Source: Candidatus Nitrotoga sp. MKT (GTDB lineage Bacteria; Pseudomonadota; Gammaproteobacteria; Burkholderiales; Gallionellaceae). From it: 64,000 bases of DNA. The notes beneath the pieces were generated by a model that was not told where the DNA came from, did no database searches, and saw only the letters and a list, made by a program, of their open reading frames with translations. A program made the position numbers and the translations under genes. The number at the start of each line of letters is the position of its first letter. The first letter of the stretch is position 1. Shown piece after piece: positions 18,531 through 29,012 of this stretch. The stretch covers positions 1 to 64,000 of the forward strand of contig QFXH01000008.1 of assembly GCA_003402345.1 (NCBI GenBank). The letters are read 5' to 3'.

Positions 18531-19677
18531 GCAACGGCCATTCGCAGCAGAATTGATCGGTGGGATTTATGCCAGCCTGGTCGAATATCTTTCAGTCACG
18601 GGTGTTTTGCGCTTTGGCCCCTTTGATGCCTCGCCTTGCGCCGATACCACCATCGCTGATTTATTAGAAGAAAAAATTGCCTGGTTTCTCAAACACGCGC
18701 GGCAATCGCGCGGATTCCCCCTTGATGAAAGCGCCACCCCGGAACAAGTTCTGGCACACCTGCGCCTGCTCAATAAAGGCACGCCAACTAACGCAGCCGT
18801 ATTGCTCTTTGCCAAAGAACCTCAGCGCTTCATCTATTCCTCGGAAATAAAATGCGCCCACTTTCACGGCATCGAGCGGCAAAAACCCATCCCGTTTTAT
18901 CAGGCGTACAAGGGCAATCTGTTTGAATTAGTGGATTAGGCGGTGAATTTTGTGCTGTCCAAAATCAACCTCGCCGTTGGCACTCGCGCCCTCAGCGCAC
19001 AAGCACCCGTCGCTTATGAGATACCGCCCGAAGTTATCTCCGAAGCCATCGTCAATGCCATCGCCCACCGTGACTACACCAGCAACGCCAGCGTACAAGT
19101 GATGCTCTTTGCCGACCGCCTGGAAGTGTGGAACCCCGGCAACTTGCCGCCCGCATTAACGCTCAAGACACTATGCGAACCGCACGGCTCTTACCCCGCT
19201 AACCCCTTAATTGCTGAACCCATGTACCTCACCAAATACATCGAACGCATGGGCACCGGCATCGGCGACATGATCGAACGCTGCATCGCACACGGCCTGC
19301 GGGAACCGGAGTTCAAGTTGACGGATGGATTCGTCACCACCATCTGGCGTAAACCGGAGCTGGCTTTTTCCCATGTGGGCGGCGAGACCGGAGAAGTAAC
19401 CCAACAATTAACCCAACAATTAACCCAGTAAGTAACCGGGGAAGTAACCGGGGAAGCCCGCCGGATGTTGGCAGTCATGTTTGGCGAGATGAAACGGACA
19501 GAAATTCAGAACGCTTTAGGCCTTAAACATGAAGACCACTTTCGCGATGCTTACCTGCTGCCAGCGCTGGCAGCCAAGGTGATCGCAATGACCCAACCCG
19601 ATTCACCCAAAAGCCCAACACAGAAATACCGCCTGACAGAAAAAGGCAAACAGATCAAAAAAAGTACAACGCCATGA
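18530..19677 (+). pseudogene. 5'-truncated Schlafen-like (AlbA_2) ATP-binding protein with two nonsense codons
   Basis: A continuous frame, except for two stops, encodes the C-terminal two-thirds of an AlbA_2/HATPase_c_4 protein of the kind found in defence islands. It has NKGTPTNAAVLLFAKEPQRF, then IPPEVISEAIVNAIAHRDYT (the ATPase N-box), LFADRLEVWNPG and YIERMGTGIGDMI. A TAG at 18937-18939 interrupts FELVD*AVNF where relatives have Gln, and a TAA at 19429-19431 interrupts the QLTQ*VTGE repeat zone. The last stretch is a winged-helix-like tail. The N-terminal AlbA_2 part is missing, replaced by the helicase remnant. Two in-frame stops plus truncation argue for a dead gene. Confidence 0.75.
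19401..19453 (+). repeat. Two adjacent 12-bp tandem duplications
   Basis: CCAACAATTAAC is repeated about twice, directly followed by two copies of GTAACCGGGGAA. They encode QLT and VTGE repeats, a common low-complexity linker in this ATP-binding protein family. Confidence 0.6.
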
Positions 19678-20975
19678 AAAAAATGAAACTGCACAGCCCT
19701 GACCTTACGCAAGAAAATATCGCCAAATTGGCCGAGCTGTTTCCCAACTGTGTGACAGAATCTAAGCATGAAGATGGCATAGTAAAACGCGCCATCGACT
19801 TCGACCAATTGCGCCAGGAACTGTCCCCCGCCATCGTCGAAGGCCCGCAGGAACGCTACCAGCTAAATTGGCCGGGCAAGCGCGAGGCGCTGCTGACCGC
19901 CAACGCCCCCATCGCCAAGACCCTGCGCCCCTGCCGCGAGGAGAGCGTGGATTTCGATACCACGCAGAACCTGTTTATCGAGGGCGACAACCTGGATGCG
20001 CTCAAGCTGTTGCAGGAGACTTACCTGAACAAGGTGAAGATGATTTATATCGATCCGCCGTATAACACCGGCAGCGACCTTGTTTACAACGACGAATTCA
20101 AAACGGATACGGATGATTACTTTTCACGATCTAATCAGCGAGACTTGGTTGGAAATCGCTTGGTGGCAAATATTGAGTCAAATGGTCGTTTCCATTCCGA
20201 TTGGTTGACGATGATATACCCACGCCTGAAGTTGGCACGAAATCTCTTGACGGATGAAGGGGTAATCCTCATTTCAATTGATGACAATGAAGTGGAGAAT
20301 CTCAAGAAACTCTGCGACGAGATATTTGGGGCGGCCAATTTTATTGCTTGCATGGTCTGGGAAAAGGGCAGAAAAAACGATGCAAAACTAATATCAGTTG
20401 GACATGAATACATTCTTGTTTTCGCCAAATCTTTGGATGTGCTCCGCACGCAGAAAACTATATGGCGAGAGGAAAAGCCGGGGGCAAGAGAAATTTGGGA
20501 AAAGTACCTTGAACTGCGCACCCGTTATGGGGCGAATGATCAACTTATAGAACTAGATTTACAAAAGTGGTTTTCTTCACTGCCAAAGAACCACCCATCA
20601 AAAAAATGGAGTCACTACAAGCATGTCGATGTAAATGGCCCGTGGCGCGACAGAGATATTTCATGGTCTGGGGGTGGTGGCTCCAGATACGACGTTCTTC
20701 ACCCAAAAACTGGTAAGCCTTGCAAAGTGCCAGAGCGTGGCTGGATTTACGCATCACCGGATGAAATGCAGAGGCAGGTAAAACTTGGTCTCGTAGAATT
20801 TCGAGAGGCTGATTCTCAGCCGCCGTTCCGTAAAGCCCATATACGTCCGATTCCTGCGGAAATAGAAGCAGAAATCGATATTGATGAGGAGGAGGAAGGA
20901 GATGACGGCGAGGAGCAGTTCGCAACGCAAGTTCGTGGCAGCTATTTCTACCAACAAGTCGCAAGTTGCGGTTAA
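19674..20975 (+). pseudogene. Type III restriction Mod methyltransferase, 3'-truncated
   Basis: The 433 codons match the N-terminal two-thirds of a type III Mod subunit (adenine-N6, beta class). The catalytic motif IV is present as DPPY (127-130) in IYIDPPYNTGSD, with the upstream LFIEGDNLDALKLL. In beta-class enzymes the SAM-binding FxGxG motif lies near the C-terminus, and that part is absent here. After RGSYFY a one-base frameshift yields QQVASCG and a stop. The neighbouring frame continues NKSQVAVKFL and then collides with the 3' end of argJ at 20987. The Res subunit is missing. The enzyme is therefore probably inactive. Confidence 0.82.
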
Positions 20976-20986
20976 GTTCCTTTTGA

Positions 20987-22216
20987 TCAGCTACGGTAAC
21001 TGGCGTTGATCTTTACATAGTCATAAGAGAAATCGCAGGTCCATACTGTGGCAGTTGCTGTGCCGCGATCTAGCGTGACCCGAATGGTAATGTCGCTTTG
21101 TTGCATGATGCGCTGACCATCTTCCTCGATATAACTGGCGGCGCGTCCGCCATGTTCAGCCACTAGCACATCGTCAAGATATAGTTTGAGACGATGTACA
21201 TCGAGATCCTGCACGTCGGCATAACCGATAGCAGCGAGGATGCGCCCAAGATTGGGATCAGAAGCGAAAAATGCAGTTTTGACCAAAGGGGAGCGTGCCA
21301 CGGCATAGGCAATTTTCTTGCATTCCGCCACGCTCTTGCCCCCTTCAATTTGGACAGTGATAAACTTGGTCGCACCCTCACCATCACGCACGATGGCCTG
21401 CGCCAGCGATATGGCAACATCCGTGACGGCCGCTTGCAATTGCGCGAACGCCGTGCTTTTCACATCAACGATAGCTTGCGCACCGCTCATGCCGGTGGCA
21501 ATCACCATCAGTGCGTCATTAGTAGAGGTGTCGCCATCTACGGTGATGCAGTTGAAGGAAGCATTACTGGCGTGAGCCGCCAACTGTTGCAACAGAGGCT
21601 GCGCCACTGCAGCATCGGTGGCAATATAGCCGAGCATGGTAGCCATGTTAGGATGGATCATGCCGGAGCCTTTAGCGATGCCGGTAATCGTGATAGTGAC
21701 ACCATCGAGAGTAATTTGTTTGGACACCGCCTTAGCAACGATGTCAGTGGTCATGATGGCTTGCGCGGCATTAAGCCAGTTATCCTCGCGTAGTTCGGCT
21801 ACGCAGGTTGGCAGCCCAGAAATCAACCGCGGCAGCGGCAGCGCCTCCATGATCACGCCGGTGGAGAACGGCAGCACCTGTTCTGCCTCGCAATCCAGCA
21901 GATTGGCTACTTCGGCACAGGTGGCACGAGCCGCAGCCAGCCCCTGCTCACCGGTACCGGCATTAGCGTTACCCGTGTTAACCACCAGTGCACGTACGCT
22001 TTTATTCGCAACCAGATGTTCGCGCGCCACGATAACCGGCGCGGCGCAGAAACGGTTTTGCGTGAATACTCCAGCTACCGTGGCTTGTGCGGCCAAGTGC
22101 ATGAGCAGTAAATCCTGACGTCCAGGTTTTTTGATGCTCGCTTCCGCAGTGCCCAGCAGCACGCCTTTGACAGGCAGCAGAGCACTTGGGATAGGAGATT
22201 GCAGATTAACTGGCAT
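20987..22216 (-). CDS. argJ: Bifunctional glutamate N-acetyltransferase / amino-acid acetyltransferase
   Basis: ArgJ (409 aa) transfers the acetyl group from N-acetylornithine to glutamate in the cyclic arginine pathway. It is made as a precursor that cleaves itself before a nucleophilic Thr, here in [14 protein letters not shown] (T193). Also seen: the N-terminal [13 protein letters not shown] and NTGNANAGTG, and the C-terminal motif GEGATKF. Length and ends are normal even though a decayed foreign locus abuts the stop codon. It lies downstream of secA and a cyclic-nucleotide-binding gene on the same strand, with 168 bp between. Confidence 0.97.
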   Translation of the reverse strand: MPVNLQSPIPSALLPVKGVLLGTAEASIKKPGRQDLLLMHLAAQATVAGVFTQNRFCAAPVIVAREHLVANKSVRALVVNTGNANAGTGEQGLAAARATCAEVANLLDCEAEQVLPFSTGVIMEALPLPRLISGLPTCVAELREDNWLNAAQAIMTTDIVAKAVSKQITLDGVTITITGIAKGSGMIHPNMATMLGYIATDAAVAQPLLQQLAAHASNASFNCITVDGDTSTNDALMVIATGMSGAQAIVDVKSTAFAQLQAAVTDVAISLAQAIVRDGEGATKFITVQIEGGKSVAECKKIAYAVARSPLVKTAFFASDPNLGRILAAIGYADVQDLDVHRLKLYLDDVLVAEHGGRAASYIEEDGQRIMQQSDITIRVTLDRGTATATVWTCDFSYDYVKINASYRS

Positions 22217-22384
22217 GCCTTTTTAACCTATATATTTCATAAATTCGTAGTAGATGACTGCCTGGCAATTATTTTCCAGGCAATAACTTTAGAAGGGGTG
22301 GCGCGGACATTCATGTAATGAACTGAACAAACATATCGAAACCAGCAAGGAAGCGCTTCACAATTAAAACATTCAGATTAGTCG

Positions 22385-22882
22385 TTAATAACGCCCACCT
22401 TGTTGATAAATGTAATTGCTCATTTCTACGGATTGCATATTCATGCGTCTCACAATACCGTGCACATGACGCACGATGCCGCGCATTACGTAGTAAACGA
22501 TGGCGGGGTTTGTGCTGAGGAACGATTCTAGACGTGAACGGTTTAGTAATAGCACTTTGCTATTTGTCTTGGCCACTACAGTAGCGCTGATCTGCGCCGC
22601 ACTTCCACCGACAAACGTGATAATGCCGGCCAAATCACCTGGCTGCAGCAGATGTAGGGTGGCTTTCTCACCGTCAAGAGTGGCAGTCGCTTCAACTTCA
22701 CCTGTAGCAAGGATCATTAGTGTATTTCTGAGTGTGCTGTTACCAGGCTGGAGGAGATATTCACCCGCTTTGTATTCGTGCACCGTAATAATATTTGCCA
22801 ATTCTTCAATCTCGGCATCCCGCAACTCTTCAGTTAGCGTGGAATTACGCAGGGTCTGCAAAATCAAGTCATCTGTCGTCAT
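22385..22882 (-). CDS. Cyclic-nucleotide-binding domain protein without a DNA-binding domain
   Basis: A 165-aa protein consisting essentially of one Crp-type cNMP-binding beta-roll (about 15-130: KAGEYLLQPGN, MILATGEVEATATLDGE, LLQPGDLAGI) followed by a short helical tail. There is no C-terminal helix-turn-helix, so it is not a normal Crp/Fnr regulator. The canonical phosphate-binding Arg of cAMP receptors is not evident in the GxxxG region, so ligand binding is uncertain. I chose the ATG at 22882 because GGGAG precedes it. It starts 26 bp after secA, which suggests cotranscription with secA. Confidence 0.8.
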   Translation of the reverse strand: MTTDDLILQTLRNSTLTEELRDAEIEELANIITVHEYKAGEYLLQPGNSTLRNTLMILATGEVEATATLDGEKATLHLLQPGDLAGIITFVGGSAAQISATVVAKTNSKVLLLNRSRLESFLSTNPAIVYYVMRGIVRHVHGIVRRMNMQSVEMSNYIYQQGGRY

Positions 22883-22908
22883 CGTGATCTCCCACAAAAA
22901 TAATTACC

Positions 22909-25620
22909 TCAAGTTAACTTGCCATGGCAGTGCTTATATTTTTTACCAGAGCCACACGGGCATGGATCATTACGTCCGGCTTTTTTGTCAGTGCGTGTCA
23001 ATGGTTTTTTCTCTGCGTCCCCATCCTCAGCAGCCCCGGCCTCATTATAGTCGGCATGGTGATACTGCACATTTTCGGGAGCGTGGGGTGCTTCTACCGC
23101 TTCAATATCCTGTTCGTTACGGATACGTACGTTCATCAATGTCAGCGTAACATCACGCTTGATCGACTCAAGCATGCCGGAAAATAACTCGAATGCTTCA
23201 CGCTTATATTCTTGTTTGGGATTCTTTTGCGCATAACCACGCAGATGGATGCCCTGACGCAGATGATCTAGCGCCGCCAAGTGCTCACGCCAGTGGGTAT
23301 CCACACTTTGCAGCATGATGATGCGCTCATATCCGTGCATCATTTCTGCCTCAACTTGCGCCACCTTGGCCTGATATTGCTGTTGCGCAGCCTGCACCAC
23401 ACGGTCACGCAAGCTAGTTTCATCAAGTTGTTTATTTTCTTCTAGCCATTGTGCAAGCGGTAGAGTTAATTGAAATTCAGCAGCCAATGCCTTTTCCAGC
23501 CCCGGGACATCCCACTGCTCTTCCATACTCTGCGGTGCGATGTATTCGCTAATGATGTTATGCATTACCCCTTCACGCATTGCGTCGATCGTTTCGGAGA
23601 TATCCGTGCTCTCCAGCAATTCATTGCGTTGCTGGTAGATGACTTTGCGTTGTTCATTAGCAACATCGTCGTATTCAAGAATTTGCTTGCGCATGTCAAA
23701 ATTGCGCGCTTCGACCTTGCGTTGTGCGTTCTCAATGGCACGGGTGACCCAAGAATGCTCAATCGCTTCACCTTCGGGCAACTTGAAACGGTTCATGATG
23801 GCTGCCACACGGTCGGAGGCAAAAATCCGCAACAGCGGATCTTCCAGCGATAAATAAAAACGGCTGGAGCCAGGGTCGCCTTGACGACCCGCGCGGCCAC
23901 GCAATTGGTTATCCACACGACGCGATTCGTGGCGCTCGGTACCGATGATATGTAAACCCCCGCTCTTTACAACTTGGTCATGTATCGGTTGCCATTCAGC
24001 GCGCAACTGGGCGATGCGTTGATCACGCGTGGCATTGTCCAAACTCTCGTCCATGCGTATCCGTTCGATTGGCTTTTCTACATTGCCGCCCAACACAATG
24101 TCCGTGCCACGCCCGGCCATGTTGGTAGCGATCGTAATCATCTTTGGGCTTCCCGCTTGCGCTATGATCTCAGCTTCGCGCGCATGTTGCTTGGCGTTTA
24201 AAACTTGGTGCGGCAACTTTTCTTTTTCCAATAATTGCGACAATAACTCCGATGTTTCAATCGAGGTGGTGCCGACCAACACGGGTTGGCCACGTTGGTA
24301 GCAATCCTTAATATCCAAAATGGCTGCTCGATATTTCTCGTTTGTCGTAAGATAAACTTTGTCCATCATATCCTTACGGATAGTGGGCCGGTGCGGTGGG
24401 ATAATGACGGTTTCCAGGTTGTAAATCTGCTGAAACTCAAACGCTTCAGTATCTGCCGTACCGGTCATGCCGGCCAATTTGCCGTATAGACGGAAGTAAT
24501 TCTGGAAGGTAATAGAGGCTAGAGTTTGGTTCTCCTTCTGGATAGTAACCCCTTCTTTTGCCTCAACCGCTTGGTGCAGGCCTTCGGACCAACGCCTTCC
24601 TGCCATCATACGGCCAGTAAATTCATCTACAATGATTACTTCGTCGTTCTGCACCACATAATTCTGGTCGCGAAGATACAGCGCATGGGCACGCAACGCA
24701 GCATATAGATGATGAATCAGCATGATGTTAGCTGGGTCATACAAGCTGCCCCCAATAGGCAATAGTCCTGCTTGACTTAGTAATTCTTCAGCATGTTCAT
24801 GCCCGCTTTCCGTCAACAAAATCTGACGGTTTTTCTCATCAACACTGTAATCGCCAGGGCCATTTTCTTCTTGCTGACGCACCAGCTGCGGCACCAGTTT
24901 GTCCATGCGGATATAAACATCTACATTATCTTCAGCTTGGCCAGAGATAATCAACGGTGTACGCGCCTCATCGATCAGAATGGAATCCACCTCATCCACG
25001 ATGGCATAATTTAATTTACGCTGGAAGCGCTCACCGGCATGGGTGGCCATATTGTCGCGCAGATAGTCAAAGCCAAATTCGTTGTTGGTGCCGTAGGTTA
25101 TATCCGCACTGTAAGCAGCTTGCTTATCGGTATGGTTCATCTGCGACAAAATTACCCCGACTGATAATCCAAGGAAGCGATACAGCCGACCCATCCATTC
25201 AGCATCACGTGCCGCTAGGTAATCGTTTACCGTCACCACGTGTACGCCTTGACCTGAAAGCGCGTTGAGATATGCTGGTAGGGTCGCCATCAAAGTTTTA
25301 CCCTCTCCGGTGCGCATTTCCGCAATCTTTCCATGGTGCAGTGCCATGCCGCCGATCAGTTGCTCGTCGAAGTGGCGCATTTGCAGCACGCGCTGCCCGG
25401 CCTCACGCACCACAGCGAATGCCTCAGGTAACAATGTATTCAGCGTTTCGCCTTGGGTAATGCGCTGTTTGAAAGCTTCAGTTTTAAGACGCAGTGCCTC
25501 GTCGGAAAGCTTCCCTACTTCAGCCTCGAGAGCGTTAATCATCACCACTGCTTGGCGATATTGTTTGAGAAGGCGATCGTTACGACTGCCAAAAACACTT
25601 TTCAATAAAGTAGAAATCAT
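22909..25620 (-). CDS. secA: Preprotein translocase ATPase SecA
   Basis: SecA (903 aa) drives Sec-dependent export through SecYEG. Seen: Walker A RTGEGKT (103-109), the DEAD-like DEVD (209-212), [14 protein letters not shown], the second motor domain with [10 protein letters not shown] and [11 protein letters not shown], and the C-terminal zinc-binding SEC-C motif [12 protein letters not shown] (C887, C889, C898) that binds SecB and phospholipid. It is the first gene of a minus-strand run with the cNMP-binding protein and argJ, and diverges from dciA across a 595-bp gap that holds a candidate promoter and a hairpin. Confidence 0.98.
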   Translation of the reverse strand: MISTLLKSVFGSRNDRLLKQYRQAVVMINALEAEVGKLSDEALRLKTEAFKQRITQGETLNTLLPEAFAVVREAGQRVLQMRHFDEQLIGGMALHHGKIAEMRTGEGKTLMATLPAYLNALSGQGVHVVTVNDYLAARDAEWMGRLYRFLGLSVGVILSQMNHTDKQAAYSADITYGTNNEFGFDYLRDNMATHAGERFQRKLNYAIVDEVDSILIDEARTPLIISGQAEDNVDVYIRMDKLVPQLVRQQEENGPGDYSVDEKNRQILLTESGHEHAEELLSQAGLLPIGGSLYDPANIMLIHHLYAALRAHALYLRDQNYVVQNDEVIIVDEFTGRMMAGRRWSEGLHQAVEAKEGVTIQKENQTLASITFQNYFRLYGKLAGMTGTADTEAFEFQQIYNLETVIIPPHRPTIRKDMMDKVYLTTNEKYRAAILDIKDCYQRGQPVLVGTTSIETSELLSQLLEKEKLPHQVLNAKQHAREAEIIAQAGSPKMITIATNMAGRGTDIVLGGNVEKPIERIRMDESLDNATRDQRIAQLRAEWQPIHDQVVKSGGLHIIGTERHESRRVDNQLRGRAGRQGDPGSSRFYLSLEDPLLRIFASDRVAAIMNRFKLPEGEAIEHSWVTRAIENAQRKVEARNFDMRKQILEYDDVANEQRKVIYQQRNELLESTDISETIDAMREGVMHNIISEYIAPQSMEEQWDVPGLEKALAAEFQLTLPLAQWLEENKQLDETSLRDRVVQAAQQQYQAKVAQVEAEMMHGYERIIMLQSVDTHWREHLAALDHLRQGIHLRGYAQKNPKQEYKREAFELFSGMLESIKRDVTLTLMNVRIRNEQDIEAVEAPHAPENVQYHHADYNEAGAAEDGDAEKKPLTRTDKKAGRNDPCPCGSGKKYKHCHGKLT

Positions 25621-25700
25621 TGTTTAATTTTTCGAGGTTTCAATTCTAAGTTTTAACTATTAGGTAGGTTTGATGCTGAATTTATTTTCGGGTACACCAA

Positions 25701-25732
25701 GCAAAAAGGGTGAAGTGCCACACCTCACCCTT
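25701..25732 (-). terminator. Hairpin plus U tract in the secA 5' leader
   Basis: On the minus strand the sequence AAGGGTGAGGTG, a TGG loop and CACTTCACCCTT (one mismatch) are followed by TTTGC, the layout of an intrinsic terminator. It points toward secA, about 80 bases upstream of the secA start, with no gene upstream on that strand to terminate. If transcription starts at the promoter just upstream, the hairpin would be the very 5' end of the secA mRNA, so it may act as an attenuator or as a 5' stabilising stem. Confidence 0.6.
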
Positions 25733-25740
25733 GTAAAAGC

Positions 25741-25769
25741 CTCATAGCTATCAATTCTCGGCGTGTCAA
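25741..25769 (-). promoter_or_regulatory. Candidate sigma-70 promoter for secA
   Basis: On the minus strand TTGACA (25769-25764) and TATGAG (25746-25741) are separated by 17 bp. The -35 hexamer is perfect, the -10 is 4 of 6, and the spacing is optimal. Initiation would fall near 25734. Confidence 0.5.
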
Positions 25770-26215
25770 AGAAACGTTTGTGGTTGTGTGCGACAATTCT
25801 GAATATCTCACTTCGTAGAGTTATGTGAAAGCCACAAAAGCAAGTTTTATCTGTTCACCTTGACAAGTTTTAGCACGTAATTATCGCCACAACTTGTACC
25901 GACAGCCTGAACAACTAATCTTTGCTATATTAACATATTGCTCTGGGTAAGCTGAATACACCCTGGATATCTTCATGCTTACGCCAAAATTAAATACATA
26001 TTTAGGATCGAAACATACATTCACCGGAAGTCAAACCGTTTCTTAAATTGACCATAACCCAAATGACAGTGGCAACAGCTCCTATCTGTTAAACTTGATA
26101 AGCTAACATTGATTTTTGATAGGTGCATCATTGCCGAACGTATGCCGTGAATTTTTACAAACCAATGGAAATTAGAATAATATCCATGTTTTAATTTCCG
26201 AATTAACTTGATGCT

Positions 26216-26638
26216 GTGTCAAATCGACTAAGCTCATATCTCAATGCCAGCCAAGAGTTGCGTCAACTATCGCATAAGGTAGGCCAGTTCCTCGCATTAC
26301 AGCGGTACTACGAACAGATTGCTCCCCCCTCCTTGATACGCGCTAGCCATGTGATGCAAATTGATCAGCAAACGCTCATTATCGCCGCAGACAATGGCAC
26401 AGTGGCAGCCAAATTACGCCAGCTTGCCCCAAAACTTACTCAATTGTGCCAAAACGGAGGTTATGAGGTTACTGGAATTCAGATTAAGGTGCAAGTTGCC
26501 TCGCCAATCACCACAGGCCCCCTTCGCCCCACCTCGCTCAGTGCAATAAGACGCCAGCAGCTAGTTGACTTCGCCGTAAAATTAGAAGATTCACCTCTGA
26601 AAACCGCATTGCACCGTTTGGCAAAAAGCAAAAGATAG
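26216..26638 (+). CDS. dciA: DciA-type (DUF721) helicase-loading protein
   Basis: A DUF721/DciA protein of 140 aa. DciA is the ancestral loader of the replicative helicase DnaB in bacteria that lack DnaC or DnaI. The KH-like N-terminal domain is visible in LIRASHVMQIDQQTLIIAADNGTVAAKLRQLAP, followed by a basic, proline-containing C-terminal tail. The start is the GTG at 26216, since no in-frame ATG lies nearby. Position next to secA is conserved in betaproteobacteria, although here the two genes diverge. Confidence 0.85.
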   Translation: MSNRLSSYLNASQELRQLSHKVGQFLALQRYYEQIAPPSLIRASHVMQIDQQTLIIAADNGTVAAKLRQLAPKLTQLCQNGGYEVTGIQIKVQVASPITTGPLRPTSLSAIRRQQLVDFAVKLEDSPLKTALHRLAKSKR

Positions 26639-27120
26639 TGGTAGATATATTCTTAGCCCGGATAGCGACCCACTGTTTGGTTTTAAGTTATATCCAGTAA
26701 CCCAACAATGACTCAAATTGAGAAGCTATGGCACAATGCGAAGCGTGGATGGATAGATTTAAAGCACAATGGCGCCGAGAGAGATTGGCATTGACTGTGA
26801 TTTACTTTTGACGCGCGAAATTGATGGGTACTTACTGCCATAATATCAAGCTTACCAAAATCAGTATGTGCAATATATTTACCTTTGCGCTACCTGAAGG
26901 ATGTCGTATTCAAGTTTCTTGCAGATTTGATTATCTAACGCAAACCATACCTCTGTTAAAGGCCTGCTGGGTTTATCCTTAAAATTGTTCCTGACCCGGC
27001 GGTTTATCGCCAGCCTTAATAAAAGGAGCTGTTAGTATGGCGGTTGCGGCCCTATAAACAGGGTAGCCCTATTTACCTTTTAATTTTTGCTCATTAGCGG
27101 TTTTTTGGAGTTATGGTGGG
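26639..27120. other. Non-coding region upstream of the PP0621-pilSR-ampD cluster
   Basis: No supported gene. A 52-codon ATG frame at 26824-26982 has no ribosome-binding site and no recognisable motif. A very short frame (six codons) after a good AAGGAG at about 27023-27028 is probably chance. The cluster promoter should lie here. Confidence 0.45.
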
Positions 27121-27360
27121 ATGAGTCGCATATTAATTGTAATTGTTATCTTCATAGTCATCTACTTGCTGTTCAAGCACTATCGTAAGCAGACGCCAAA
27201 AAAAGATGTGCTGGGTGAAGATACATCAAAGCACAGAGAAAATATGGTACGTTGTGCGCACTGCGGTGTGCACCTACCTAAAGGTGAGAGCATCATGGTC
27301 GATCACAAGCATTATTGCAGTGAGGTACATCGCCATGCACATACTGAAGAACCTGAATAA
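27121..27360 (+). CDS. PP0621-family small membrane protein
   Basis: A 79-aa protein with one N-terminal membrane anchor (ILIVIVIFIVIYLLF) and a small cytosolic zinc-ribbon-like domain, MVRCAHCGVHLPKGE, followed by HYCSEVHRHAH (CxxC, then a Cys/His cluster). This is the PP0621 family, regularly found just upstream of pilS-like kinases in betaproteobacteria. It lies 23 bp before pilS. Function unknown; metal binding is inferred from the Cys/His pattern. Confidence 0.82.
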   Translation: MSRILIVIVIFIVIYLLFKHYRKQTPKKDVLGEDTSKHRENMVRCAHCGVHLPKGESIMVDHKHYCSEVHRHAHTEEPE

Positions 27361-27383
27361 TCTCTAATACCAGATGAGTTTTG

Positions 27384-29012
27384 ATGTGGGATAACCTACC
27401 CCTCTCCACGTGGCATTCGTTGCGCCCGAGATCCTATTCTGTGCCCGCATCAGAAGCCATGTGGCGCGCAGTTTATTTCTTCAATCTTTATCGCCTGACC
27501 TTGGGCGGACTATTTGTCTTTTTGGTGAGCACGTTTGGTGACGCGCTGACACTAGGTTCACGTGCTCCGTCGCTGTTCTTTCACACTAGTCTCACATACA
27601 TTGCACTAACCCTGATTTCGTTCCTAACCATCAAACTACGTCGGCCACGGTTTGGCTTGCAATTAGCATTTTTGATAGGAGCGGATATTGCTTGTATAAC
27701 AGTTTTGTCACACGCTAGCGGGGGTATACAAAGCGGTTTGGGTGTATTGCTACTAGTATCACTGACTGCTACAGAATTAATTAGCCGTGACAAGATTACC
27801 TTGTTTTTCGCGGCACTCGCTAGCATAGCGGTGTTATTGCAACATTCCTACGCAGTATTGACCCAAGATGCGGCGGTAGCCCAATACGTACAGGCTGGAT
27901 TATTGAGTGCCGCTTATTTCGCCGTTGCCTGGCTGGCACATACCATGGCTAAGTATGCCATTGCTAGCGAAAATCTGGCTGCTCTGCGCGGTGTAGATTT
28001 GGCCAACATGGCGGAAACTAATAGGCTGGTGATTCAGGATATGCCAGACGGCGTGCTGGTGGTGAATGAGAGCGGAATGGTCAAGCAATATAATCCTGGC
28101 GTGGAACGTTTGCTAGGGTATGCGTTTTCAAATACTAATAATGCCACGCTGGAAAATTGTGCGCCTCTGCTGGCGGATCGGTTTGCCGTTTGGCGGCAGC
28201 ACCAAGGGCGTGGACATGAAGTATTACGTTTGCCTGTAACCAATCATCAGGTGCGTATACGTTTTTTGCCAGTAGAGCGTGAGGGATTTTGGGGCGCGAT
28301 AATTTTCCTTGAGGATATGCAACGCGTTCAGGCCCAGGCTCAGCAGATCAAACTCGCAGCACTGGGACGATTGACCGCCAACATTGCCCATGAGGTGCGC
28401 AATCCACTGTCAGCTATTAGTTACGCAACTGAATTACTACAAGAAGAGAAGCACGATCCGGGGCAGACTCGTTTGTTTCAGATCATTATGGACAATGCCG
28501 CAAGGTTGAACCACATCGTGGAAGATGTGCTGCAGTTGAACCGGCGCGACAGGGTGCAAAGTGAAGATTATAATTTGACAGAGAAGCTGCCCCTCTATAT
28601 TGAGGGGTTGTGTCATACCCAAGGCGTATCGCAGGAGATATTTTTAATTAAGATTGCCCCGGCTTGCGTAATCAGATTTGATCTTGGCCATCTCGATCAA
28701 GTATTGTGGAATTTATGCCGCAACGCGCTGCGTTATTGCAGCAAACTGGCAGGCAGTGTGCAACTGTTTGCATGGCGCTCCAATGATGGGAGGACGATAC
28801 TGGAAATTCTGAATGATGGGCCTCCAGTTACCCCCGAGACCGTTCAACAATTGTTCGAGCCCTTCTTTACCATGACGGCCGGGGGTACCGGTTTAGGCCT
28901 GTATATTGCACGCGAATTGTGCGAGGCTAACGGCGCAACGCTTGAATATAGGCAGCCAGAAAAAGGCGGTGCCTGTTTCCGCATTGTTTTTGGGGATCAA
29001 AATGAACGCTGA
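27384..29012 (+). CDS. pilS: Sensor histidine kinase PilS
   Basis: A membrane sensor kinase (542 aa) with about six N-terminal transmembrane helices, a PAS domain (around MADTNRL-like NMAETNRLVIQDMPDGVLV), a HisKA dimerisation helix with the phospho-accepting His in NIAHEVRNPLSA (H336), and an HATPase domain with an N box (DQVLWNLCRNALRY) and G boxes (NDGPP, GTGLGLYIA). It belongs to the PilS group that controls type IV pilin transcription through PilR. I chose the ATG at 27384 over the adjacent TTG. Its stop overlaps the pilR start by 11 bases, indicating translational coupling. Confidence 0.9.
   Translation: MWDNLPLSTWHSLRPRSYSVPASEAMWRAVYFFNLYRLTLGGLFVFLVSTFGDALTLGSRAPSLFFHTSLTYIALTLISFLTIKLRRPRFGLQLAFLIGADIACITVLSHASGGIQSGLGVLLLVSLTATELISRDKITLFFAALASIAVLLQHSYAVLTQDAAVAQYVQAGLLSAAYFAVAWLAHTMAKYAIASENLAALRGVDLANMAETNRLVIQDMPDGVLVVNESGMVKQYNPGVERLLGYAFSNTNNATLENCAPLLADRFAVWRQHQGRGHEVLRLPVTNHQVRIRFLPVEREGFWGAIIFLEDMQRVQAQAQQIKLAALGRLTANIAHEVRNPLSAISYATELLQEEKHDPGQTRLFQIIMDNAARLNHIVEDVLQLNRRDRVQSEDYNLTEKLPLYIEGLCHTQGVSQEIFLIKIAPACVIRFDLGHLDQVLWNLCRNALRYCSKLAGSVQLFAWRSNDGRTILEILNDGPPVTPETVQQLFEPFFTMTAGGTGLGLYIARELCEANGATLEYRQPEKGGACFRIVFGDQNER

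Larger units (their letters stand above)
25621..26215. other. Long secA-dciA divergent intergenic region
   Basis: AT-rich and without a supported gene. Nearest to secA lie a strong hairpin followed by T residues (25701-25732) and a near-consensus sigma-70 promoter (25741-25769), both oriented toward secA. I found no SecM-like coding frame with a signal peptide. The dciA promoter must lie on the right side but is not obvious. Confidence 0.55.

Noticed and set aside
19401-19453. A CRISPR-like or minisatellite array
   Set aside because: Only two copies each of two 12-bp units, without spacers, and they encode a known low-complexity linker.
18042-20975. A new intact defence system
   Set aside because: All three genes are truncated or contain stops, and the composition matches known type III restriction-associated loci, so it is a remnant rather than a novel working system.
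26824-26982. A 52-codon ATG frame with five Cys
   Set aside because: No ribosome-binding site, no recognisable motif and no conservation evidence; a chance open frame is likelier.
27023-27060. Six-codon leader peptide before the PP0621-pilSR cluster
   Set aside because: A good AAGGAG precedes an ATG, but the frame has only six codons and no attenuator structure follows.
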